Origin: Nostoc sp. PA-18-2419
Lineage (GTDB): Bacteria; Cyanobacteriota; Cyanobacteriia; Cyanobacteriales; Nostocaceae
Direction of reading: 5' to 3'
DNA length: 34,243 nucleotides
Assembly (NCBI RefSeq): GCF_005869855.1
Contig: NZ_SZNH01000011.1
Span: 165,462-199,704 of the forward strand
Positions 24,710 through 32,891 of this stretch are shown here, in pieces. The notes under the pieces were generated by a model. It was not told the DNA's origin, made no database searches, and saw only the letters and a program-made list of their open reading frames with translations. Numbering within the stretch: the stretch's first letter is position 1; every line of letters begins with the position of its first letter. The translations under genes and the position numbers were made by a program.

Positions 24710-24844
24710 CTATAGTCCGGTCTTCAAGCGATTCATTTGTCGCTGTAAGGTATCGATTTCTTGGAATAGTTCCCAACGCTCACGAGCGCACAATGGTTGT
24801 AAGCGTTCAATATCCCGGAATGGTTCCCAACGAATGAGTGCCAT
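24710..24844 (-). pseudogene. Remnant of a small heat-shock protein (Hsp20) N-terminus
   Basis: A 44-codon frame: MALIRWEPFRDIERL..., then a second copy of the same helix, RWELFQEIDTLQRQMNRL, and a TAG. MALxRWEPFREIxxLQRQMNRLF is the standard start of cyanobacterial Hsp20/HspA proteins, so it appears to be an Hsp20 start with an internal duplication and no alpha-crystallin domain. It runs straight into the DnaK-like remnant. Confidence 0.68.
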
Positions 24845-25082
24845 AACTACCACCTCTAAGATGAACTATTTAGTGGCTCGATTTCAAGCTTTTTAGCTGG
24901 CGAACAACTAAATATAATACGTCTGTTAAGCAATCTTCAAATTTCGCTCAGCTCAATCTCAAGTTTCCTAGCTATCAACGCTAGATCGATATTCAAGTTC
25001 AGCAGGTTCGGTTTTATAGTCATAAGCGATCGCAATAACCGTACCTTTTAGGAGTTCACAAAAAATCTAACTTACGCATCAG

Positions 25083-25154
25083 CAATAAAAAATAAAAAGT
25101 TGTTAGTAGTCAATGATAATCAGAAAAACACTGAATCAATGACAACTAACAACT
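25083..25154 (-). terminator. Terminator of tonB
   Basis: AGTTGTTAGT (25098-25107) and ACTAACAACT (25145-25154) are exact inverted 10-mers. On the minus strand the hairpin is followed by TTTTTATTTTTTATTGC. It begins about 40 bp after the tonB stop. Confidence 0.7.
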
Positions 25155-25195
25155 AAATGAGAAAACAATTTTAGATTACAGTCAATTTTGTAGCT

Positions 25196-26671
25196 CTACT
25201 GCTGACTTGGTGCAGCGGGTTGCGATTGAGGTTGTTGACGTAAACGGCGCAAAGACTCCCGCAACTTATTTTGGCTACTGTTTTGTGTTCGCTGCGGTCG
25301 ATTTGTGGTTGGTTGTGAGTTTTGCGATGAATTGGTCGCTCGTTCACGGCGGATGCGGCGTAAAGTGTCTCTACCACTTCCTTGAGTGCGATTTATCCTC
25401 GCTTCAGATGATGAGCCTGAGGTAATAGTTCCTCTTCTTTGAGGTGCCAGCTGCCGACTCAATTGAGATTCTGCTGGTCTTGAGGCTGTTGCTTCATTAG
25501 ATGGGGGTGTCAACTCTCGTCGTCTACGTCTTGGATTTTCCGGTGTGGAGTTAGCGGGTGCTGCTGCTTGCTGAGTTCTCTCTTCTGCTTCTCTTTGTGC
25601 TTGCCGTTCTTGAACTTGGCGCGATCGCCGCGAACCTTTTATAGCAAATTCAGTAGCAATAGATACTCCTTGTCTACCACCTTCTGAGGGTTTTAATTTC
25701 CAATCACGTGCTTGTCTGGCGGTTTCTTCATCTAATTCACGGTTTCCACTGGATTTAGCAATCCGCACGTTAGTAACATTACCTTCTTTGTCAGTATCAA
25801 CAGCTACTTCTACTCTGCCTTCGACACCCCGCCGTCTTGCTGCCTCTGGATACTTGGCGTTACATTCACGGCAGGCTGCACGACCATTAGCATTACCTGA
25901 ATTGTTAATTTGTGGAGGTGCTGGCGCTATTGGCGCTGTTGCTACTGTCGGACGGTTTTCTACTTGATTTCCTATACCCCTGCCAGAGCCAGAACCAATT
26001 CCTGAGCCTATACCACTGCCAGAGCCAGAACCAATTCCTGAACCTATACCACTACCAGAGCCAGAGCCAATTCCTGAACCTGTACCACTACCGGAGCCAG
26101 AGCCAATTCCTGAACCTGTACCCGAACCAATACCTGTACCTGAACCAGTACTTACAGCAACGCCAGAGCCAGAACTACCAGAGTTACCTGTAAGGACTGA
26201 ACTACCGCCGCCACCGCCACCACCGCCACCACCGCTTCGAGGAGCAACAGTTTTTACCGCAACTTGTGGCTTGGGAGCAATTTCTCTATTTTGTGGCTGT
26301 GGTCTTTGAGTAGTCCGTTCTGGTTGCTGTTGAACAGGCTGAATTTTTGGTTTTTCAATAAGTTGTTGGACTGGTGGAGTTTCTATAGGCTGTTTTTGTA
26401 CAATCTCTGGTTCTATTTTCTCTGGTTGTTTTTTGGGTTCTTCTGGAATTTGTTCAACTGGTTTTTCTGGTTCCGTAGTTGGAGAATCTATGATCGCCAC
26501 CTCTATTGGTTGATCATTCTCTTCAGGCGCTATCGCTAAATAATTACCTATGCCTGAAGACAGTACGCCGATATGCAGCGCCAGTGAGCCTATCAGACTG
26601 TAAGCCAGAAAAGACTTGAGAGCCTCAACTTCTTTGGAACGTTGCTCGACAGTAATGCCGGAAAAGCTCAT
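25196..26671 (-). CDS. tonB: TonB-family energy transducer with Gly/Ser spacer and C-terminal extension
   Basis: A 491-residue protein. One membrane segment near residues 20-45 ([22 protein letters not shown]) anchors it. Then comes a Pro/Glu/Lys-rich periplasmic spacer (about 55-140) and a Gly/Ser/Thr tract of IGSGSG units (about 145-230). The TonB C-terminal domain covers about residues 260-345: [27 protein letters not shown], then [22 protein letters not shown]. Unusually, about 145 further residues, rich in Arg, Gln and Ser, follow the domain that is normally the end of TonB. TonB couples the proton-motive force, via ExbB/ExbD, to outer-membrane receptors for siderophores or other nutrients. 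exbB and exbD lie divergently, 346 bp away. Confidence 0.9.
   Translation of the reverse strand: MSFSGITVEQRSKEVEALKSFLAYSLIGSLALHIGVLSSGIGNYLAIAPEENDQPIEVAIIDSPTTEPEKPVEQIPEEPKKQPEKIEPEIVQKQPIETPPVQQLIEKPKIQPVQQQPERTTQRPQPQNREIAPKPQVAVKTVAPRSGGGGGGGGGGSSVLTGNSGSSGSGVAVSTGSGTGIGSGTGSGIGSGSGSGTGSGIGSGSGSGIGSGIGSGSGSGIGSGIGSGSGRGIGNQVENRPTVATAPIAPAPPQINNSGNANGRAACRECNAKYPEAARRRGVEGRVEVAVDTDKEGNVTNVRIAKSSGNRELDEETARQARDWKLKPSEGGRQGVSIATEFAIKGSRRSRQVQERQAQREAEERTQQAAAPANSTPENPRRRRRELTPPSNEATASRPAESQLSRQLAPQRRGTITSGSSSEARINRTQGSGRDTLRRIRRERATNSSQNSQPTTNRPQRTQNSSQNKLRESLRRLRQQPQSQPAAPSQQ
25975..26160 (-). repeat. Tandem repeat encoding Gly-Ser spacer of TonB
   Basis: Units of 18 and 36 bp (CCAATTCCTGAACCTATACC-like on the plus strand) encode [16 protein letters not shown]-type peptide. 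The copies differ at few bases, so the spacer length is probably variable between strains. Confidence 0.8.
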
Positions 26672-27017
26672 AGCTATTGCTACCCATTCTCACTAATTTA
26701 GTCATCTTAAAATGCATGGTTACAAATATCAAGTAAATAATTAAAATTACTATGGAACGACCTTACACAAGCCTCTGCTAGCAAAAATATCTTTTTAAAC
26801 CACCGATATCATAGTTTTTGGACAAAATTAATTTTTGTTTCAAATAAATTAAATTATTTTATCTAAAACAAACGAACAAATAACTAAATAAAAATAATAG
26901 TATTAAGTATTTGAAAATTTTTCATTATATTTTATATTTTATTGAGAAAGAGTTTCAGTTTTTGTCTAGATTCTGGTAGTCTGAGTTTGTATTGTTGATG
27001 ACGCTTAGAGGCACTAC
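26672..27017. promoter_or_regulatory. AT-rich divergent region between tonB and exbB
   Basis: No gene. It carries both promoters. Long AT-rich stretches around 26830-26945 may hide Fur-type sites, which would fit an iron-uptake system, but no convincing Fur box or clear -35/-10 pair could be assigned by eye. Confidence 0.5.
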
Positions 27018-27689
27018 ATGGGAATTCAAAATTTATTTGCAGCAGGTGGTGTGGTCATGTGGCCCCTGTTGGCGTTTTCAGTCTTAGCAGGGGCACTAAT
27101 GATTGAACGGGCGAAGTTTTGGATACAGATTGGTAAACGTCAAAACCGGGTGGTGCGAGAGGTTTTAAATCTTTATCGACTTGATAATCTCGTTAGTGCT
27201 GTGGATAAGCTGCAAAAAAATGTAGATTTACCCGTAGCACGCATTTTTCTGGCTGGACTACAGTTAGAAAGACCGAATCCTGAAAAATTTCGTTTGGCTT
27301 TGAAAAGCGAGGCGCAAGCAGAAATCCCTCTGCTCAAGCGATTTCAAGCTGTATTTGACACCATTATCGGTTTAGCACCTCTGATGGGACTTCTGGGCAC
27401 AATTTTAGGATTAATTCGCTCATTTGCTGGACTGAATGTTGGTGATGTCGGAGCTACTAAAACTGGTGCAGTTACTGCTGGTATTAGTGAAGCTTTAGTT
27501 GCTACCGCTACAGGATTAATTGTGGCTATTTTTGTGCTTTTAGGAGCCAGTATCTTCCGGGGACTATATCAACGGCAGATAGCAATGATTCAAGAGTTCG
27601 GGGGACAGCTAGAAATACTCTTCCTTGATCGCTATGAACAACATAACCGCTACGAACAACAGGAGAAGTCTTATGGATCTAGAGGATAA
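27018..27689 (+). CDS. exbB: ExbB-type proton channel protein (MotA/TolQ/ExbB family)
   Basis: A 223-residue inner-membrane protein. Three membrane segments are visible: about 13-33 (VVMWPLLAFSVLAGALMI), about 112-135 (TIIGLAPLMGLLGTILGLI) and about 150-178 (ISEALVATATGLIVAIFVLLGASIF). The GLAPLMGLLGT and EALVATATGL motifs are the family's signature. It forms the pentameric proton channel with ExbD that energises TonB. GAGG lies 6 nt before the ATG. Its end overlaps the exbD start by 17 bp, so the two are translationally coupled. Confidence 0.93.
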   Translation: MGIQNLFAAGGVVMWPLLAFSVLAGALMIERAKFWIQIGKRQNRVVREVLNLYRLDNLVSAVDKLQKNVDLPVARIFLAGLQLERPNPEKFRLALKSEAQAEIPLLKRFQAVFDTIIGLAPLMGLLGTILGLIRSFAGLNVGDVGATKTGAVTAGISEALVATATGLIVAIFVLLGASIFRGLYQRQIAMIQEFGGQLEILFLDRYEQHNRYEQQEKSYGSRG

Positions 27690-28077
27690 TGAACCAGATT
27701 TACTACCATTTATCAATGTAGTACCTCTGATTGATGTGATGTTTGCCCTTTTGACATTTTTCATTATGTCAACGCTATTTTTAACACGCTCAGAAGGGTT
27801 GCCAGTAAATCTACCGAAGGCAGCCACGGCTAAGCAAGAGCAAACTCCCGCTAAAATTACCATTACGGTAGATGAAAAAGGTCAGGTCAGCGTAAACCGC
27901 GATCCAATAGCAGTTAATGATTTAGCAGGACGACTGCGGACTTTAGTTGGTTCTAACCCAGATTCATTAGTGATTATTAATGCCGACCAAAAAGTATTGC
28001 ACGGTGAGATAGTGGGGATAATGGATCAAGTACGTCAGGTGAAAGGAGCAAGGTTAGCGATCGCTACTCAAAAATAA
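27673..28077 (+). CDS. exbD: ExbD-type biopolymer transport protein
   Basis: A 134-residue protein. The ATG at 27673 is chosen because AGGAG lies 7 nt upstream and the protein then begins MDLEDNEPDLLPFINVVPLIDVMF, the normal ExbD start; an ATG at 27625 would add an unrelated 16-residue lead. The single membrane helix, PLIDVMFALLTFFIMSTLFL, carries the conserved Asp that takes part in proton translocation. The rest is the periplasmic ExbD/TolR domain (KITITVDEKGQVSVNRDPI...VIINADQKVLHGEIVGIMDQVR). It works with ExbB and TonB. A hairpin terminator follows. Confidence 0.93.
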   Translation: MDLEDNEPDLLPFINVVPLIDVMFALLTFFIMSTLFLTRSEGLPVNLPKAATAKQEQTPAKITITVDEKGQVSVNRDPIAVNDLAGRLRTLVGSNPDSLVIINADQKVLHGEIVGIMDQVRQVKGARLAIATQK

Positions 28078-28109
28078 AAAGTAGAAATATTGTGTGTAAG
28101 AAGTTCAGA

Positions 28110-28155
28110 GAGTCAGGAAAATTCTATATTCTGACTCCTAATTTCTTTTTATTTA
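28110..28155 (+). terminator. Terminator after exbD
   Basis: GAGTCAG (28110-28116) pairs with CTGACTC (28131-28137), followed by TTTCTTTTTATTT. It starts 33 bp after the exbD stop. Confidence 0.7.
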
Positions 28156-28257
28156 ATGACACAATATAGCAACAACAATATTTAGAGGCGCTCAATACTT
28201 GAAAGTACTCTCTTAATGTATAAATAAAAATAGGTAGATAAACTGTGTAATAGTAAT

Positions 28258-28719
28258 ATGCCAAAACAATTGAGTGATTTTCAGGTTTTCCCCAAACATA
28301 TTGGCACTTGGTCAGGTTACTGGATTAAAATGGATGCGAATGCTCAAGAAACAGAACGTTTTGAAGCAGAAATTACACAAAAGATAGTTGATAATCAATG
28401 GCTACAAACCAATACTTACCGTTATGGTGATGGTAGAATTGCCACTAACAATTTTGTTGGTCAGGTAATTAGTGATGATGAAATAGAAATAGAAGCAGTA
28501 GATGTTCCTGCATGGGCAAATTTCACCACTATTGCACGGGAACATGGAGATAGCATTATCATTTTTAATATCTGGAATAAAGCTACAGGTCAATTATTAG
28601 CAACTGAAATGATTAATCTGGTGAATAACGATAATAAATATCGTACTAGCCAAAGTTTTACAGAAGATGGGAAATTGAAAGGCTTAATGTTAATAGTTGA
28701 GAAGCGGATTTCTAGTTAA
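28258..28719 (+). CDS. Small lipocalin-like (DUF3598-type) protein
   Basis: A 153-residue protein without signal peptide or membrane segment. The alternating beta-strand pattern and the opening HIGTWSGYWIKMDANAQETERFEAEITQKIVD.WLQTNTYRY suggest a calycin-like beta barrel of the kind annotated DUF3598 or lipocalin-like in cyanobacteria. It is distantly reminiscent of the frameshifted gene at 16905, but I see no close identity. The ligand and role are unknown. It has its own upstream region after the exbD terminator, so it is not obviously part of the TonB unit. Confidence 0.68.
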   Translation: MPKQLSDFQVFPKHIGTWSGYWIKMDANAQETERFEAEITQKIVDNQWLQTNTYRYGDGRIATNNFVGQVISDDEIEIEAVDVPAWANFTTIAREHGDSIIIFNIWNKATGQLLATEMINLVNNDNKYRTSQSFTEDGKLKGLMLIVEKRISS

Positions 28720-28877
28720 AAAAGGGTGTTGTTTTTATTATAATTAAGATGCGATCGCCCTGCCGTATCCCTGCGTCTTGGCGTCAGCCTAAATGATAAG
28801 TTTTTAAACGGACATGGTATAAGTCCTATATGTATAGCACTCTTTTTGCTTTTTAATAAATACAGTGGCGATGTTTA

Positions 28878-29645
28878 CTACAAGCTATGCTTAGACATCT
28901 GCAATTGTTGAGAAATAAGTTTTAATAATAAGTTTTGATGAGAGTGTATAAAGAAGTGGTCGCCATCAAACATTTGTAATGAGAAAGTAGCGATCGTCTG
29001 CTCTCGCCATGCTTGCAGAGTTTCATGGCTAGTTTCTTGGTCTTGGGAACCACCGAAAACAGTAATTGGACACTCCAATGGTTGTTGGGGAGTGTAAATA
29101 TAAGTTTCTAAAACTGCAAAATCTGCCCGTAAAACCGGGAGGAATATCTGCATCAGTTCCGGATTTTGTAGTACTGCTTTGGGTGTACCATTGAGAGTGC
29201 GTAATTCTTCGAGTAACTCCGGGTCTGGTAAAACGTGGATGGGTGGTTTTGTCGGGGGGATTTGTGGAGCGCGGCGAGCAGATATGAAAAGGTGAAACGG
29301 TTTAAGATTATATTCTAAGCGCAGTAAACGAGTTAACTCGAAGCTAACCAACGCACCCATACTATGACCAAAAAAGGCGAACGGTTTGTTTAAATATGGT
29401 AGAAGAACTGGAGCGATCGCCTTTACAAGAGCTTCTAACCGCGTAATCGGTGGTGAACTCATCTGTCTTCCCCGTCCCGGATATTCTACTGCACATACCT
29501 CGACATTACGAGGTAGGTTATTAGACCATGTGCGAAAAATCATCGAGTTACCACCAGCATAAGGAAAGCAGAATAAACGCAAGTTTGCTTGAGGATTTGG
29601 TTGAGAACAGGTAACCCAGGAATTGAAGCTTGGTGTAGTTGTCAT
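28878..29645 (-). CDS. Type II thioesterase (GrsT/LgrE-like alpha/beta hydrolase)
   Basis: A 255-residue alpha/beta hydrolase. The ATG at 29645 is preferred; a longer frame to 29669 would need a TTG start. Motifs are LRLFCFPYAGGNSMIFRTWS near the N-terminus, the nucleophile elbow GHSMG with its Ser about a third of the way in, an Asp near GSQDQE, and the catalytic His in DGDHFFIHSH. This matches stand-alone thioesterases that free stalled NRPS or PKS carrier proteins from wrong acyl groups. No NRPS or PKS gene is in the window, so its partner must lie elsewhere. Confidence 0.88.
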   Translation of the reverse strand: MTTTPSFNSWVTCSQPNPQANLRLFCFPYAGGNSMIFRTWSNNLPRNVEVCAVEYPGRGRQMSSPPITRLEALVKAIAPVLLPYLNKPFAFFGHSMGALVSFELTRLLRLEYNLKPFHLFISARRAPQIPPTKPPIHVLPDPELLEELRTLNGTPKAVLQNPELMQIFLPVLRADFAVLETYIYTPQQPLECPITVFGGSQDQETSHETLQAWREQTIATFSLQMFDGDHFFIHSHQNLLLKLISQQLQMSKHSL

Positions 29646-29707
29646 AATATAACTTAGAGGATAATACAACTTTGCTTTAATTTTTAAACATATTCACTGA
29701 TAATCTT

Positions 29708-31792
29708 ATGACAGGAATGGAACCTTGGGCGATATCAGCCGTTAGCGGTGTCGCTGCTATGTTTTTCCAAATGAGTGGTCAGGTTTTAGAAGTATTGGGC
29801 AAAACTCTGGATGAAAAAACCAAGAAGTTAATTTTTGCCGCCTCAAATCAATATGAAAAGAACTACGAAGAACGGCATGGTATTCTTAAAGTCTTAGGAA
29901 TGCGTGAACCTGTAAAGCTGGAATCGGTCTACACAGCAGTACAGTTTTTAAATGATGATACTATTCAAAGTTTTGAATCTATTGAAAATTTAGAAAAAGT
30001 CTATCGCCAAGCTAAAAGCCGAAGGTTTCAATCTCAAGATGCTCCTAAACAAGCAGGAATTAAAGTTGCTAATGATAAGCAATATCTAATGGTGCTAGGT
30101 GGACCAGGTGCCGGAAAGTCTACATTTATACGGAAGATGGGACTAGAAGCACTCAAAGGTAAAAAAGAAAGATTTAAACACGCTTGCATTCCAGTTTTTA
30201 TCGAATTGAAAAGGTTTGCATCCAGCAATATCGATATTGAAAAGTTTATTGCTGAGGAGTTTCGTACTTGCGGCTTTCCATCACCCGAAAAATTTGCAGC
30301 TAAAGCTTTAGAAGAAGGTAAGTTACTAATTTTGCTGGATGGTTTGGATGAAGTACCAACAAAAAACTTAACCGAGGCAATTAGTCAAATTCAAAATTTT
30401 GTTGACAAGTACGATAAAAATCGCTTCATTGCCTCCTGTCGCACGGCGGCTTATCGCAGTGGTTTTCGCCGTTTTAGCGATGTGGCAATGGCAGACTTTG
30501 ACGATAGTCAAATTCAGCAATTTATTTATAACTGGTTTCATTGTGAACCAGACAAACAAGCGAATACAGGCGATAAATGTTGGGAATTATTGCAAAAACC
30601 AGAACATGAAGCTGCAAAAGAGTTGGCGCACACACCTTTATTGCTAACATTTCTGTGTTTAGTTTACGATCGTTCCCAAAGTTTTCCAGATAATCGCAGT
30701 GTTCTTTACCGGAAGGCACTGCGGATATTGCTAGAGGAGTGGGCATCACAAAAGCGAATTCTCAGAGATGAGATTTATCAAGGACTACATACAGAATTAG
30801 AAGAGATATTATTATCAGAGATTGCATATCTTGGTTTTGAGTCTGACAGACTATTCTTTTCACAGCGTGATATTGTTGGGCAGATAAAAATATTCTTAGC
30901 GAGTAATCTGAATGCACCTCAGCATTTAGATGGGGAAGCAGTGCTGAATGCTATTGCTGTTCAACAAGGAATTTTGGTAGAACGCGCTGAGGATGTCTTT
31001 TCTTTCTCTCATCTAACGCTACAGGAATATTTAACAGCACAGTATATTGATGACCATCGCCAAGTTGAGAAGTTAGTTACTGAACACCTGACAGATAAAC
31101 GCTGGAAAGAGGTATTTTTATTGGTAGCTGGATTGATGCGTGGTGGTGCAGATGATTTGCTGGTGCTGATGGAAAAGGAAGCGCAAAAATATATTAATAC
31201 ACCGAAGTTACAAGCTTTATTCAATTGGGCAGAACAGGTGACAGCTGGATCGCCAGGAGATTTTAAACCTGTGGGTAAACGTGCAGTTGCTATTGCCAAC
31301 ATTTACATCTACGCCTATGCGATCACCATCAGCAATGCCTTCTTTTACTCCAATGTCCTAGCCTACGGTAATGGCATCGCCATCGCCAATACCATCACTA
31401 TAGCCTTCTCCTTCTCCTACGCCGTTGAATACAGCAACGCCATCACCAACACGATCTGCAATGCCAGTAAGCTTGAAAACTTAAAAATTTTTAACCAAGT
31501 TAACTTTACTGTGCTTATTGCTCGATTAGAAGCACTGAAAGCTAAAAGATTTGATAATCAACAAGTGCAGGCAGTGCGTCTGGCATTTATTGAGTGCATC
31601 AAACAAACTTGGCTTAATGCTTTTAATGCCACCTTAGAAATGATCGATTTATCAGAGGAAGAAATAAAAGCACTAGAAAATTATCTTTACGCCAATTACC
31701 TCATCATCCAGTGCAAACAAGCAGCAGTGCGGGTGTCGCCCCAAACTTGGGAAGCGATTGAGGCGCGGATGTTGTTGGTTCCAAGCGATTGA
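29708..31792 (+). CDS. NACHT-domain STAND NTPase with repetitive C-terminal segment
   Basis: A 694-residue protein. The N-terminal 115 residues are helical (SGVAAMFFQMSGQVLEVLGKTL...). The NACHT domain follows: Walker A LGGPGAGKST near residue 130, Walker B LLILLDGLDEVP near residue 210, sensor RFIASCRTAAYR near 238, and a winged-helix region ending FSFSHLTLQEYLTAQYI near 435-450. Residues about 528-585 form a low-complexity tract of short Ala/Ile/Asn/Tyr/Ser units (AIANIYIYAYAITISNAFFY), then a helical C-terminus. Bacterial NACHT proteins include antiphage sensors. Here no effector nuclease or protease is fused, so activation output is unclear. It is divergent from the thioesterase gene. Another ATG three codons in is an alternative start. 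Confidence 0.88.
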   Translation: MTGMEPWAISAVSGVAAMFFQMSGQVLEVLGKTLDEKTKKLIFAASNQYEKNYEERHGILKVLGMREPVKLESVYTAVQFLNDDTIQSFESIENLEKVYRQAKSRRFQSQDAPKQAGIKVANDKQYLMVLGGPGAGKSTFIRKMGLEALKGKKERFKHACIPVFIELKRFASSNIDIEKFIAEEFRTCGFPSPEKFAAKALEEGKLLILLDGLDEVPTKNLTEAISQIQNFVDKYDKNRFIASCRTAAYRSGFRRFSDVAMADFDDSQIQQFIYNWFHCEPDKQANTGDKCWELLQKPEHEAAKELAHTPLLLTFLCLVYDRSQSFPDNRSVLYRKALRILLEEWASQKRILRDEIYQGLHTELEEILLSEIAYLGFESDRLFFSQRDIVGQIKIFLASNLNAPQHLDGEAVLNAIAVQQGILVERAEDVFSFSHLTLQEYLTAQYIDDHRQVEKLVTEHLTDKRWKEVFLLVAGLMRGGADDLLVLMEKEAQKYINTPKLQALFNWAEQVTAGSPGDFKPVGKRAVAIANIYIYAYAITISNAFFYSNVLAYGNGIAIANTITIAFSFSYAVEYSNAITNTICNASKLENLKIFNQVNFTVLIARLEALKAKRFDNQQVQAVRLAFIECIKQTWLNAFNATLEMIDLSEEEIKALENYLYANYLIIQCKQAAVRVSPQTWEAIEARMLLVPSD

Positions 31793-31808
31793 TCGACAAC
31801 AGAAAAAT

Positions 31809-31955
31809 GATATCATCTCCGGTTAAACACTTGTCATTGCGTTGGCGGAACGCGTTCCTGTAGGGAACGAAGTGAATCAATCACAAGACCTCTGCGATTG
31901 CTTCACTTCGTTCGCAATGACATATCATAAGTAATTTGCCGGATATAATATGATT
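31809..31955. repeat. MITE-like imperfect palindrome
   Basis: GTCATTGCG (31833-31841) and CGCAATGAC (31913-31921) are exact inverted ends of a hairpin-rich interior, with CTTCACTTCG / CGAAGTGAA pairing inside. The outer flanks ATATCATCTCCGG and the complement of CCGGATATAATATG extend the symmetry imperfectly. Part of the right flank recurs at 16870-16908. No transposase is encoded. Confidence 0.6.
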
Positions 31956-31996
31956 AGTGTTCTAGAATGCCTACTACAGTTCTGGATAAAAACGTA

Positions 31997-32160
31997 GCAT
32001 TAATAATACATCTCGATGCATTGGCATTGCAGAGGCACGCATTAATAATGCAAGGGGATGCATTGGCATTGCAGAGGCACGCATTAATAATGCAAGGGGA
32101 TGCATTGGCATTGCAGAGGCAAGCATTAACAATACATCTCGATGCATTGGCATTGTAGAG
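31997..32160. repeat. 42-bp minisatellite, about four units
   Basis: Units start at 31997, 32039, 32081 and 32123 (the last truncated at 38 bp). The two middle units are identical but for the final base; the outer two share a variant (TACATCTCGA instead of TGCAAGGGGA). Each contains the palindrome-like GCATTAATAATGC and GCATTGGCATTGC. The stretch is open in a plus frame (63 codons from 31967) and a minus frame (71 codons) because 42 is a multiple of three; no ribosome-binding site supports either. Confidence 0.85.
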
Positions 32161-32266
32161 TATTGCCAAATTTAATTTGCTACAAATTAATCAAATGCTG
32201 TACTAAATTCTGTCGTCATAACACAAAGTTCTGTAGTTATGAATGGACAAGCTGTGATTTTTATCT

Positions 32267-32698
32267 TCACTTATTATATATATTATGTTCCCTGTTGATA
32301 AACACCTGAGATAATGCCTGATAAGCTTCAGTCCAAGCCGCCATCACTTCTTCTGTAGCTGCTTCTTGCAAAACATCTTTGATTGCTTGCAATAAACTTT
32401 CTCCAACAATTGGATATTGTTCTGGTGTAACACGCGTCTGCACGTGACGATGGGCAATCTTTTCCACCATCGGCATTAAAGCTTGTAGATTATCAATTTT
32501 GTTAGCATAGGCATAAACTGCTGTAGCCAATCTCGCAGGCTGAGAACCATCTGCTTGAGCAGAGATATTAAATTGTTTTTTGATTTCTGGATGCTTTTGA
32601 AACATAATTTCATACATCCGAGTTGTGATTTGCTGACCGTTCTTTTTCAAAACTGGTGCTGTAGATTTAACAATATCTATTGTTTGTTGGCTAATCAT
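32267..32698 (-). CDS. Single-domain bacterial hemoglobin (Vitreoscilla-type)
   Basis: A 143-residue globin. ATG at 32698 gives MISQQTIDIVKSTAPVLKKNGQ, matching the Vitreoscilla hemoglobin and flavohemoglobin start; a GTG five codons upstream is less likely. Visible globin landmarks are the FQKHPEIKKQF (B/C region), Gln in DGSQPARLA at the distal position, the proximal His in KIAHRHVQT (F8), and EQYPIVGESLLQAIK (G helix). The reductase half of flavohemoglobins is absent. The family binds oxygen and nitric oxide; NO detoxification or oxygen buffering is likely. It is monocistronic. Confidence 0.9.
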   Translation of the reverse strand: MISQQTIDIVKSTAPVLKKNGQQITTRMYEIMFQKHPEIKKQFNISAQADGSQPARLATAVYAYANKIDNLQALMPMVEKIAHRHVQTRVTPEQYPIVGESLLQAIKDVLQEAATEEVMAAWTEAYQALSQVFINREHNIYNK

Positions 32699-32806
32699 AG
32701 TTTTTTCAACCACTAGGAATATTGATTGATTTCAATTTAGTAGTTATTTCTAGCAGTTACTATGAGCTACCTCATATATAGCAAAATTCAGAATGTCAGC
32801 CAGTAA

Positions 32807-32835
32807 GGTGCGTTAGGCTAAAGCTGTAACGCACC
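32807..32835. repeat. Short hairpin repeat upstream of the carotenoid oxygenase gene
   Basis: GGTGCGTTA and TAACGCACC, exact 9-bp inverted arms with an 11-nt loop. This motif type is widespread in cyanobacterial intergenic DNA. Confidence 0.65.
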
Positions 32836-32891
32836 AATATACAACAATGTAGAAAGCAGCTGTGTAGATTGATAACCGAGCATGATTTAAT

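Noticed and set aside
25912-26539. Tyr/Gln/Trp-rich frames opposite tonB
   Set aside because: They are antisense shadows of the Gly/Ser and Pro/Glu-rich repeats of TonB.
31967-32169. Repeat-containing small proteins on both strands (63 and 71 codons)
   Set aside because: Both frames are open only because the repeat length is a multiple of three; no ribosome-binding site precedes either.
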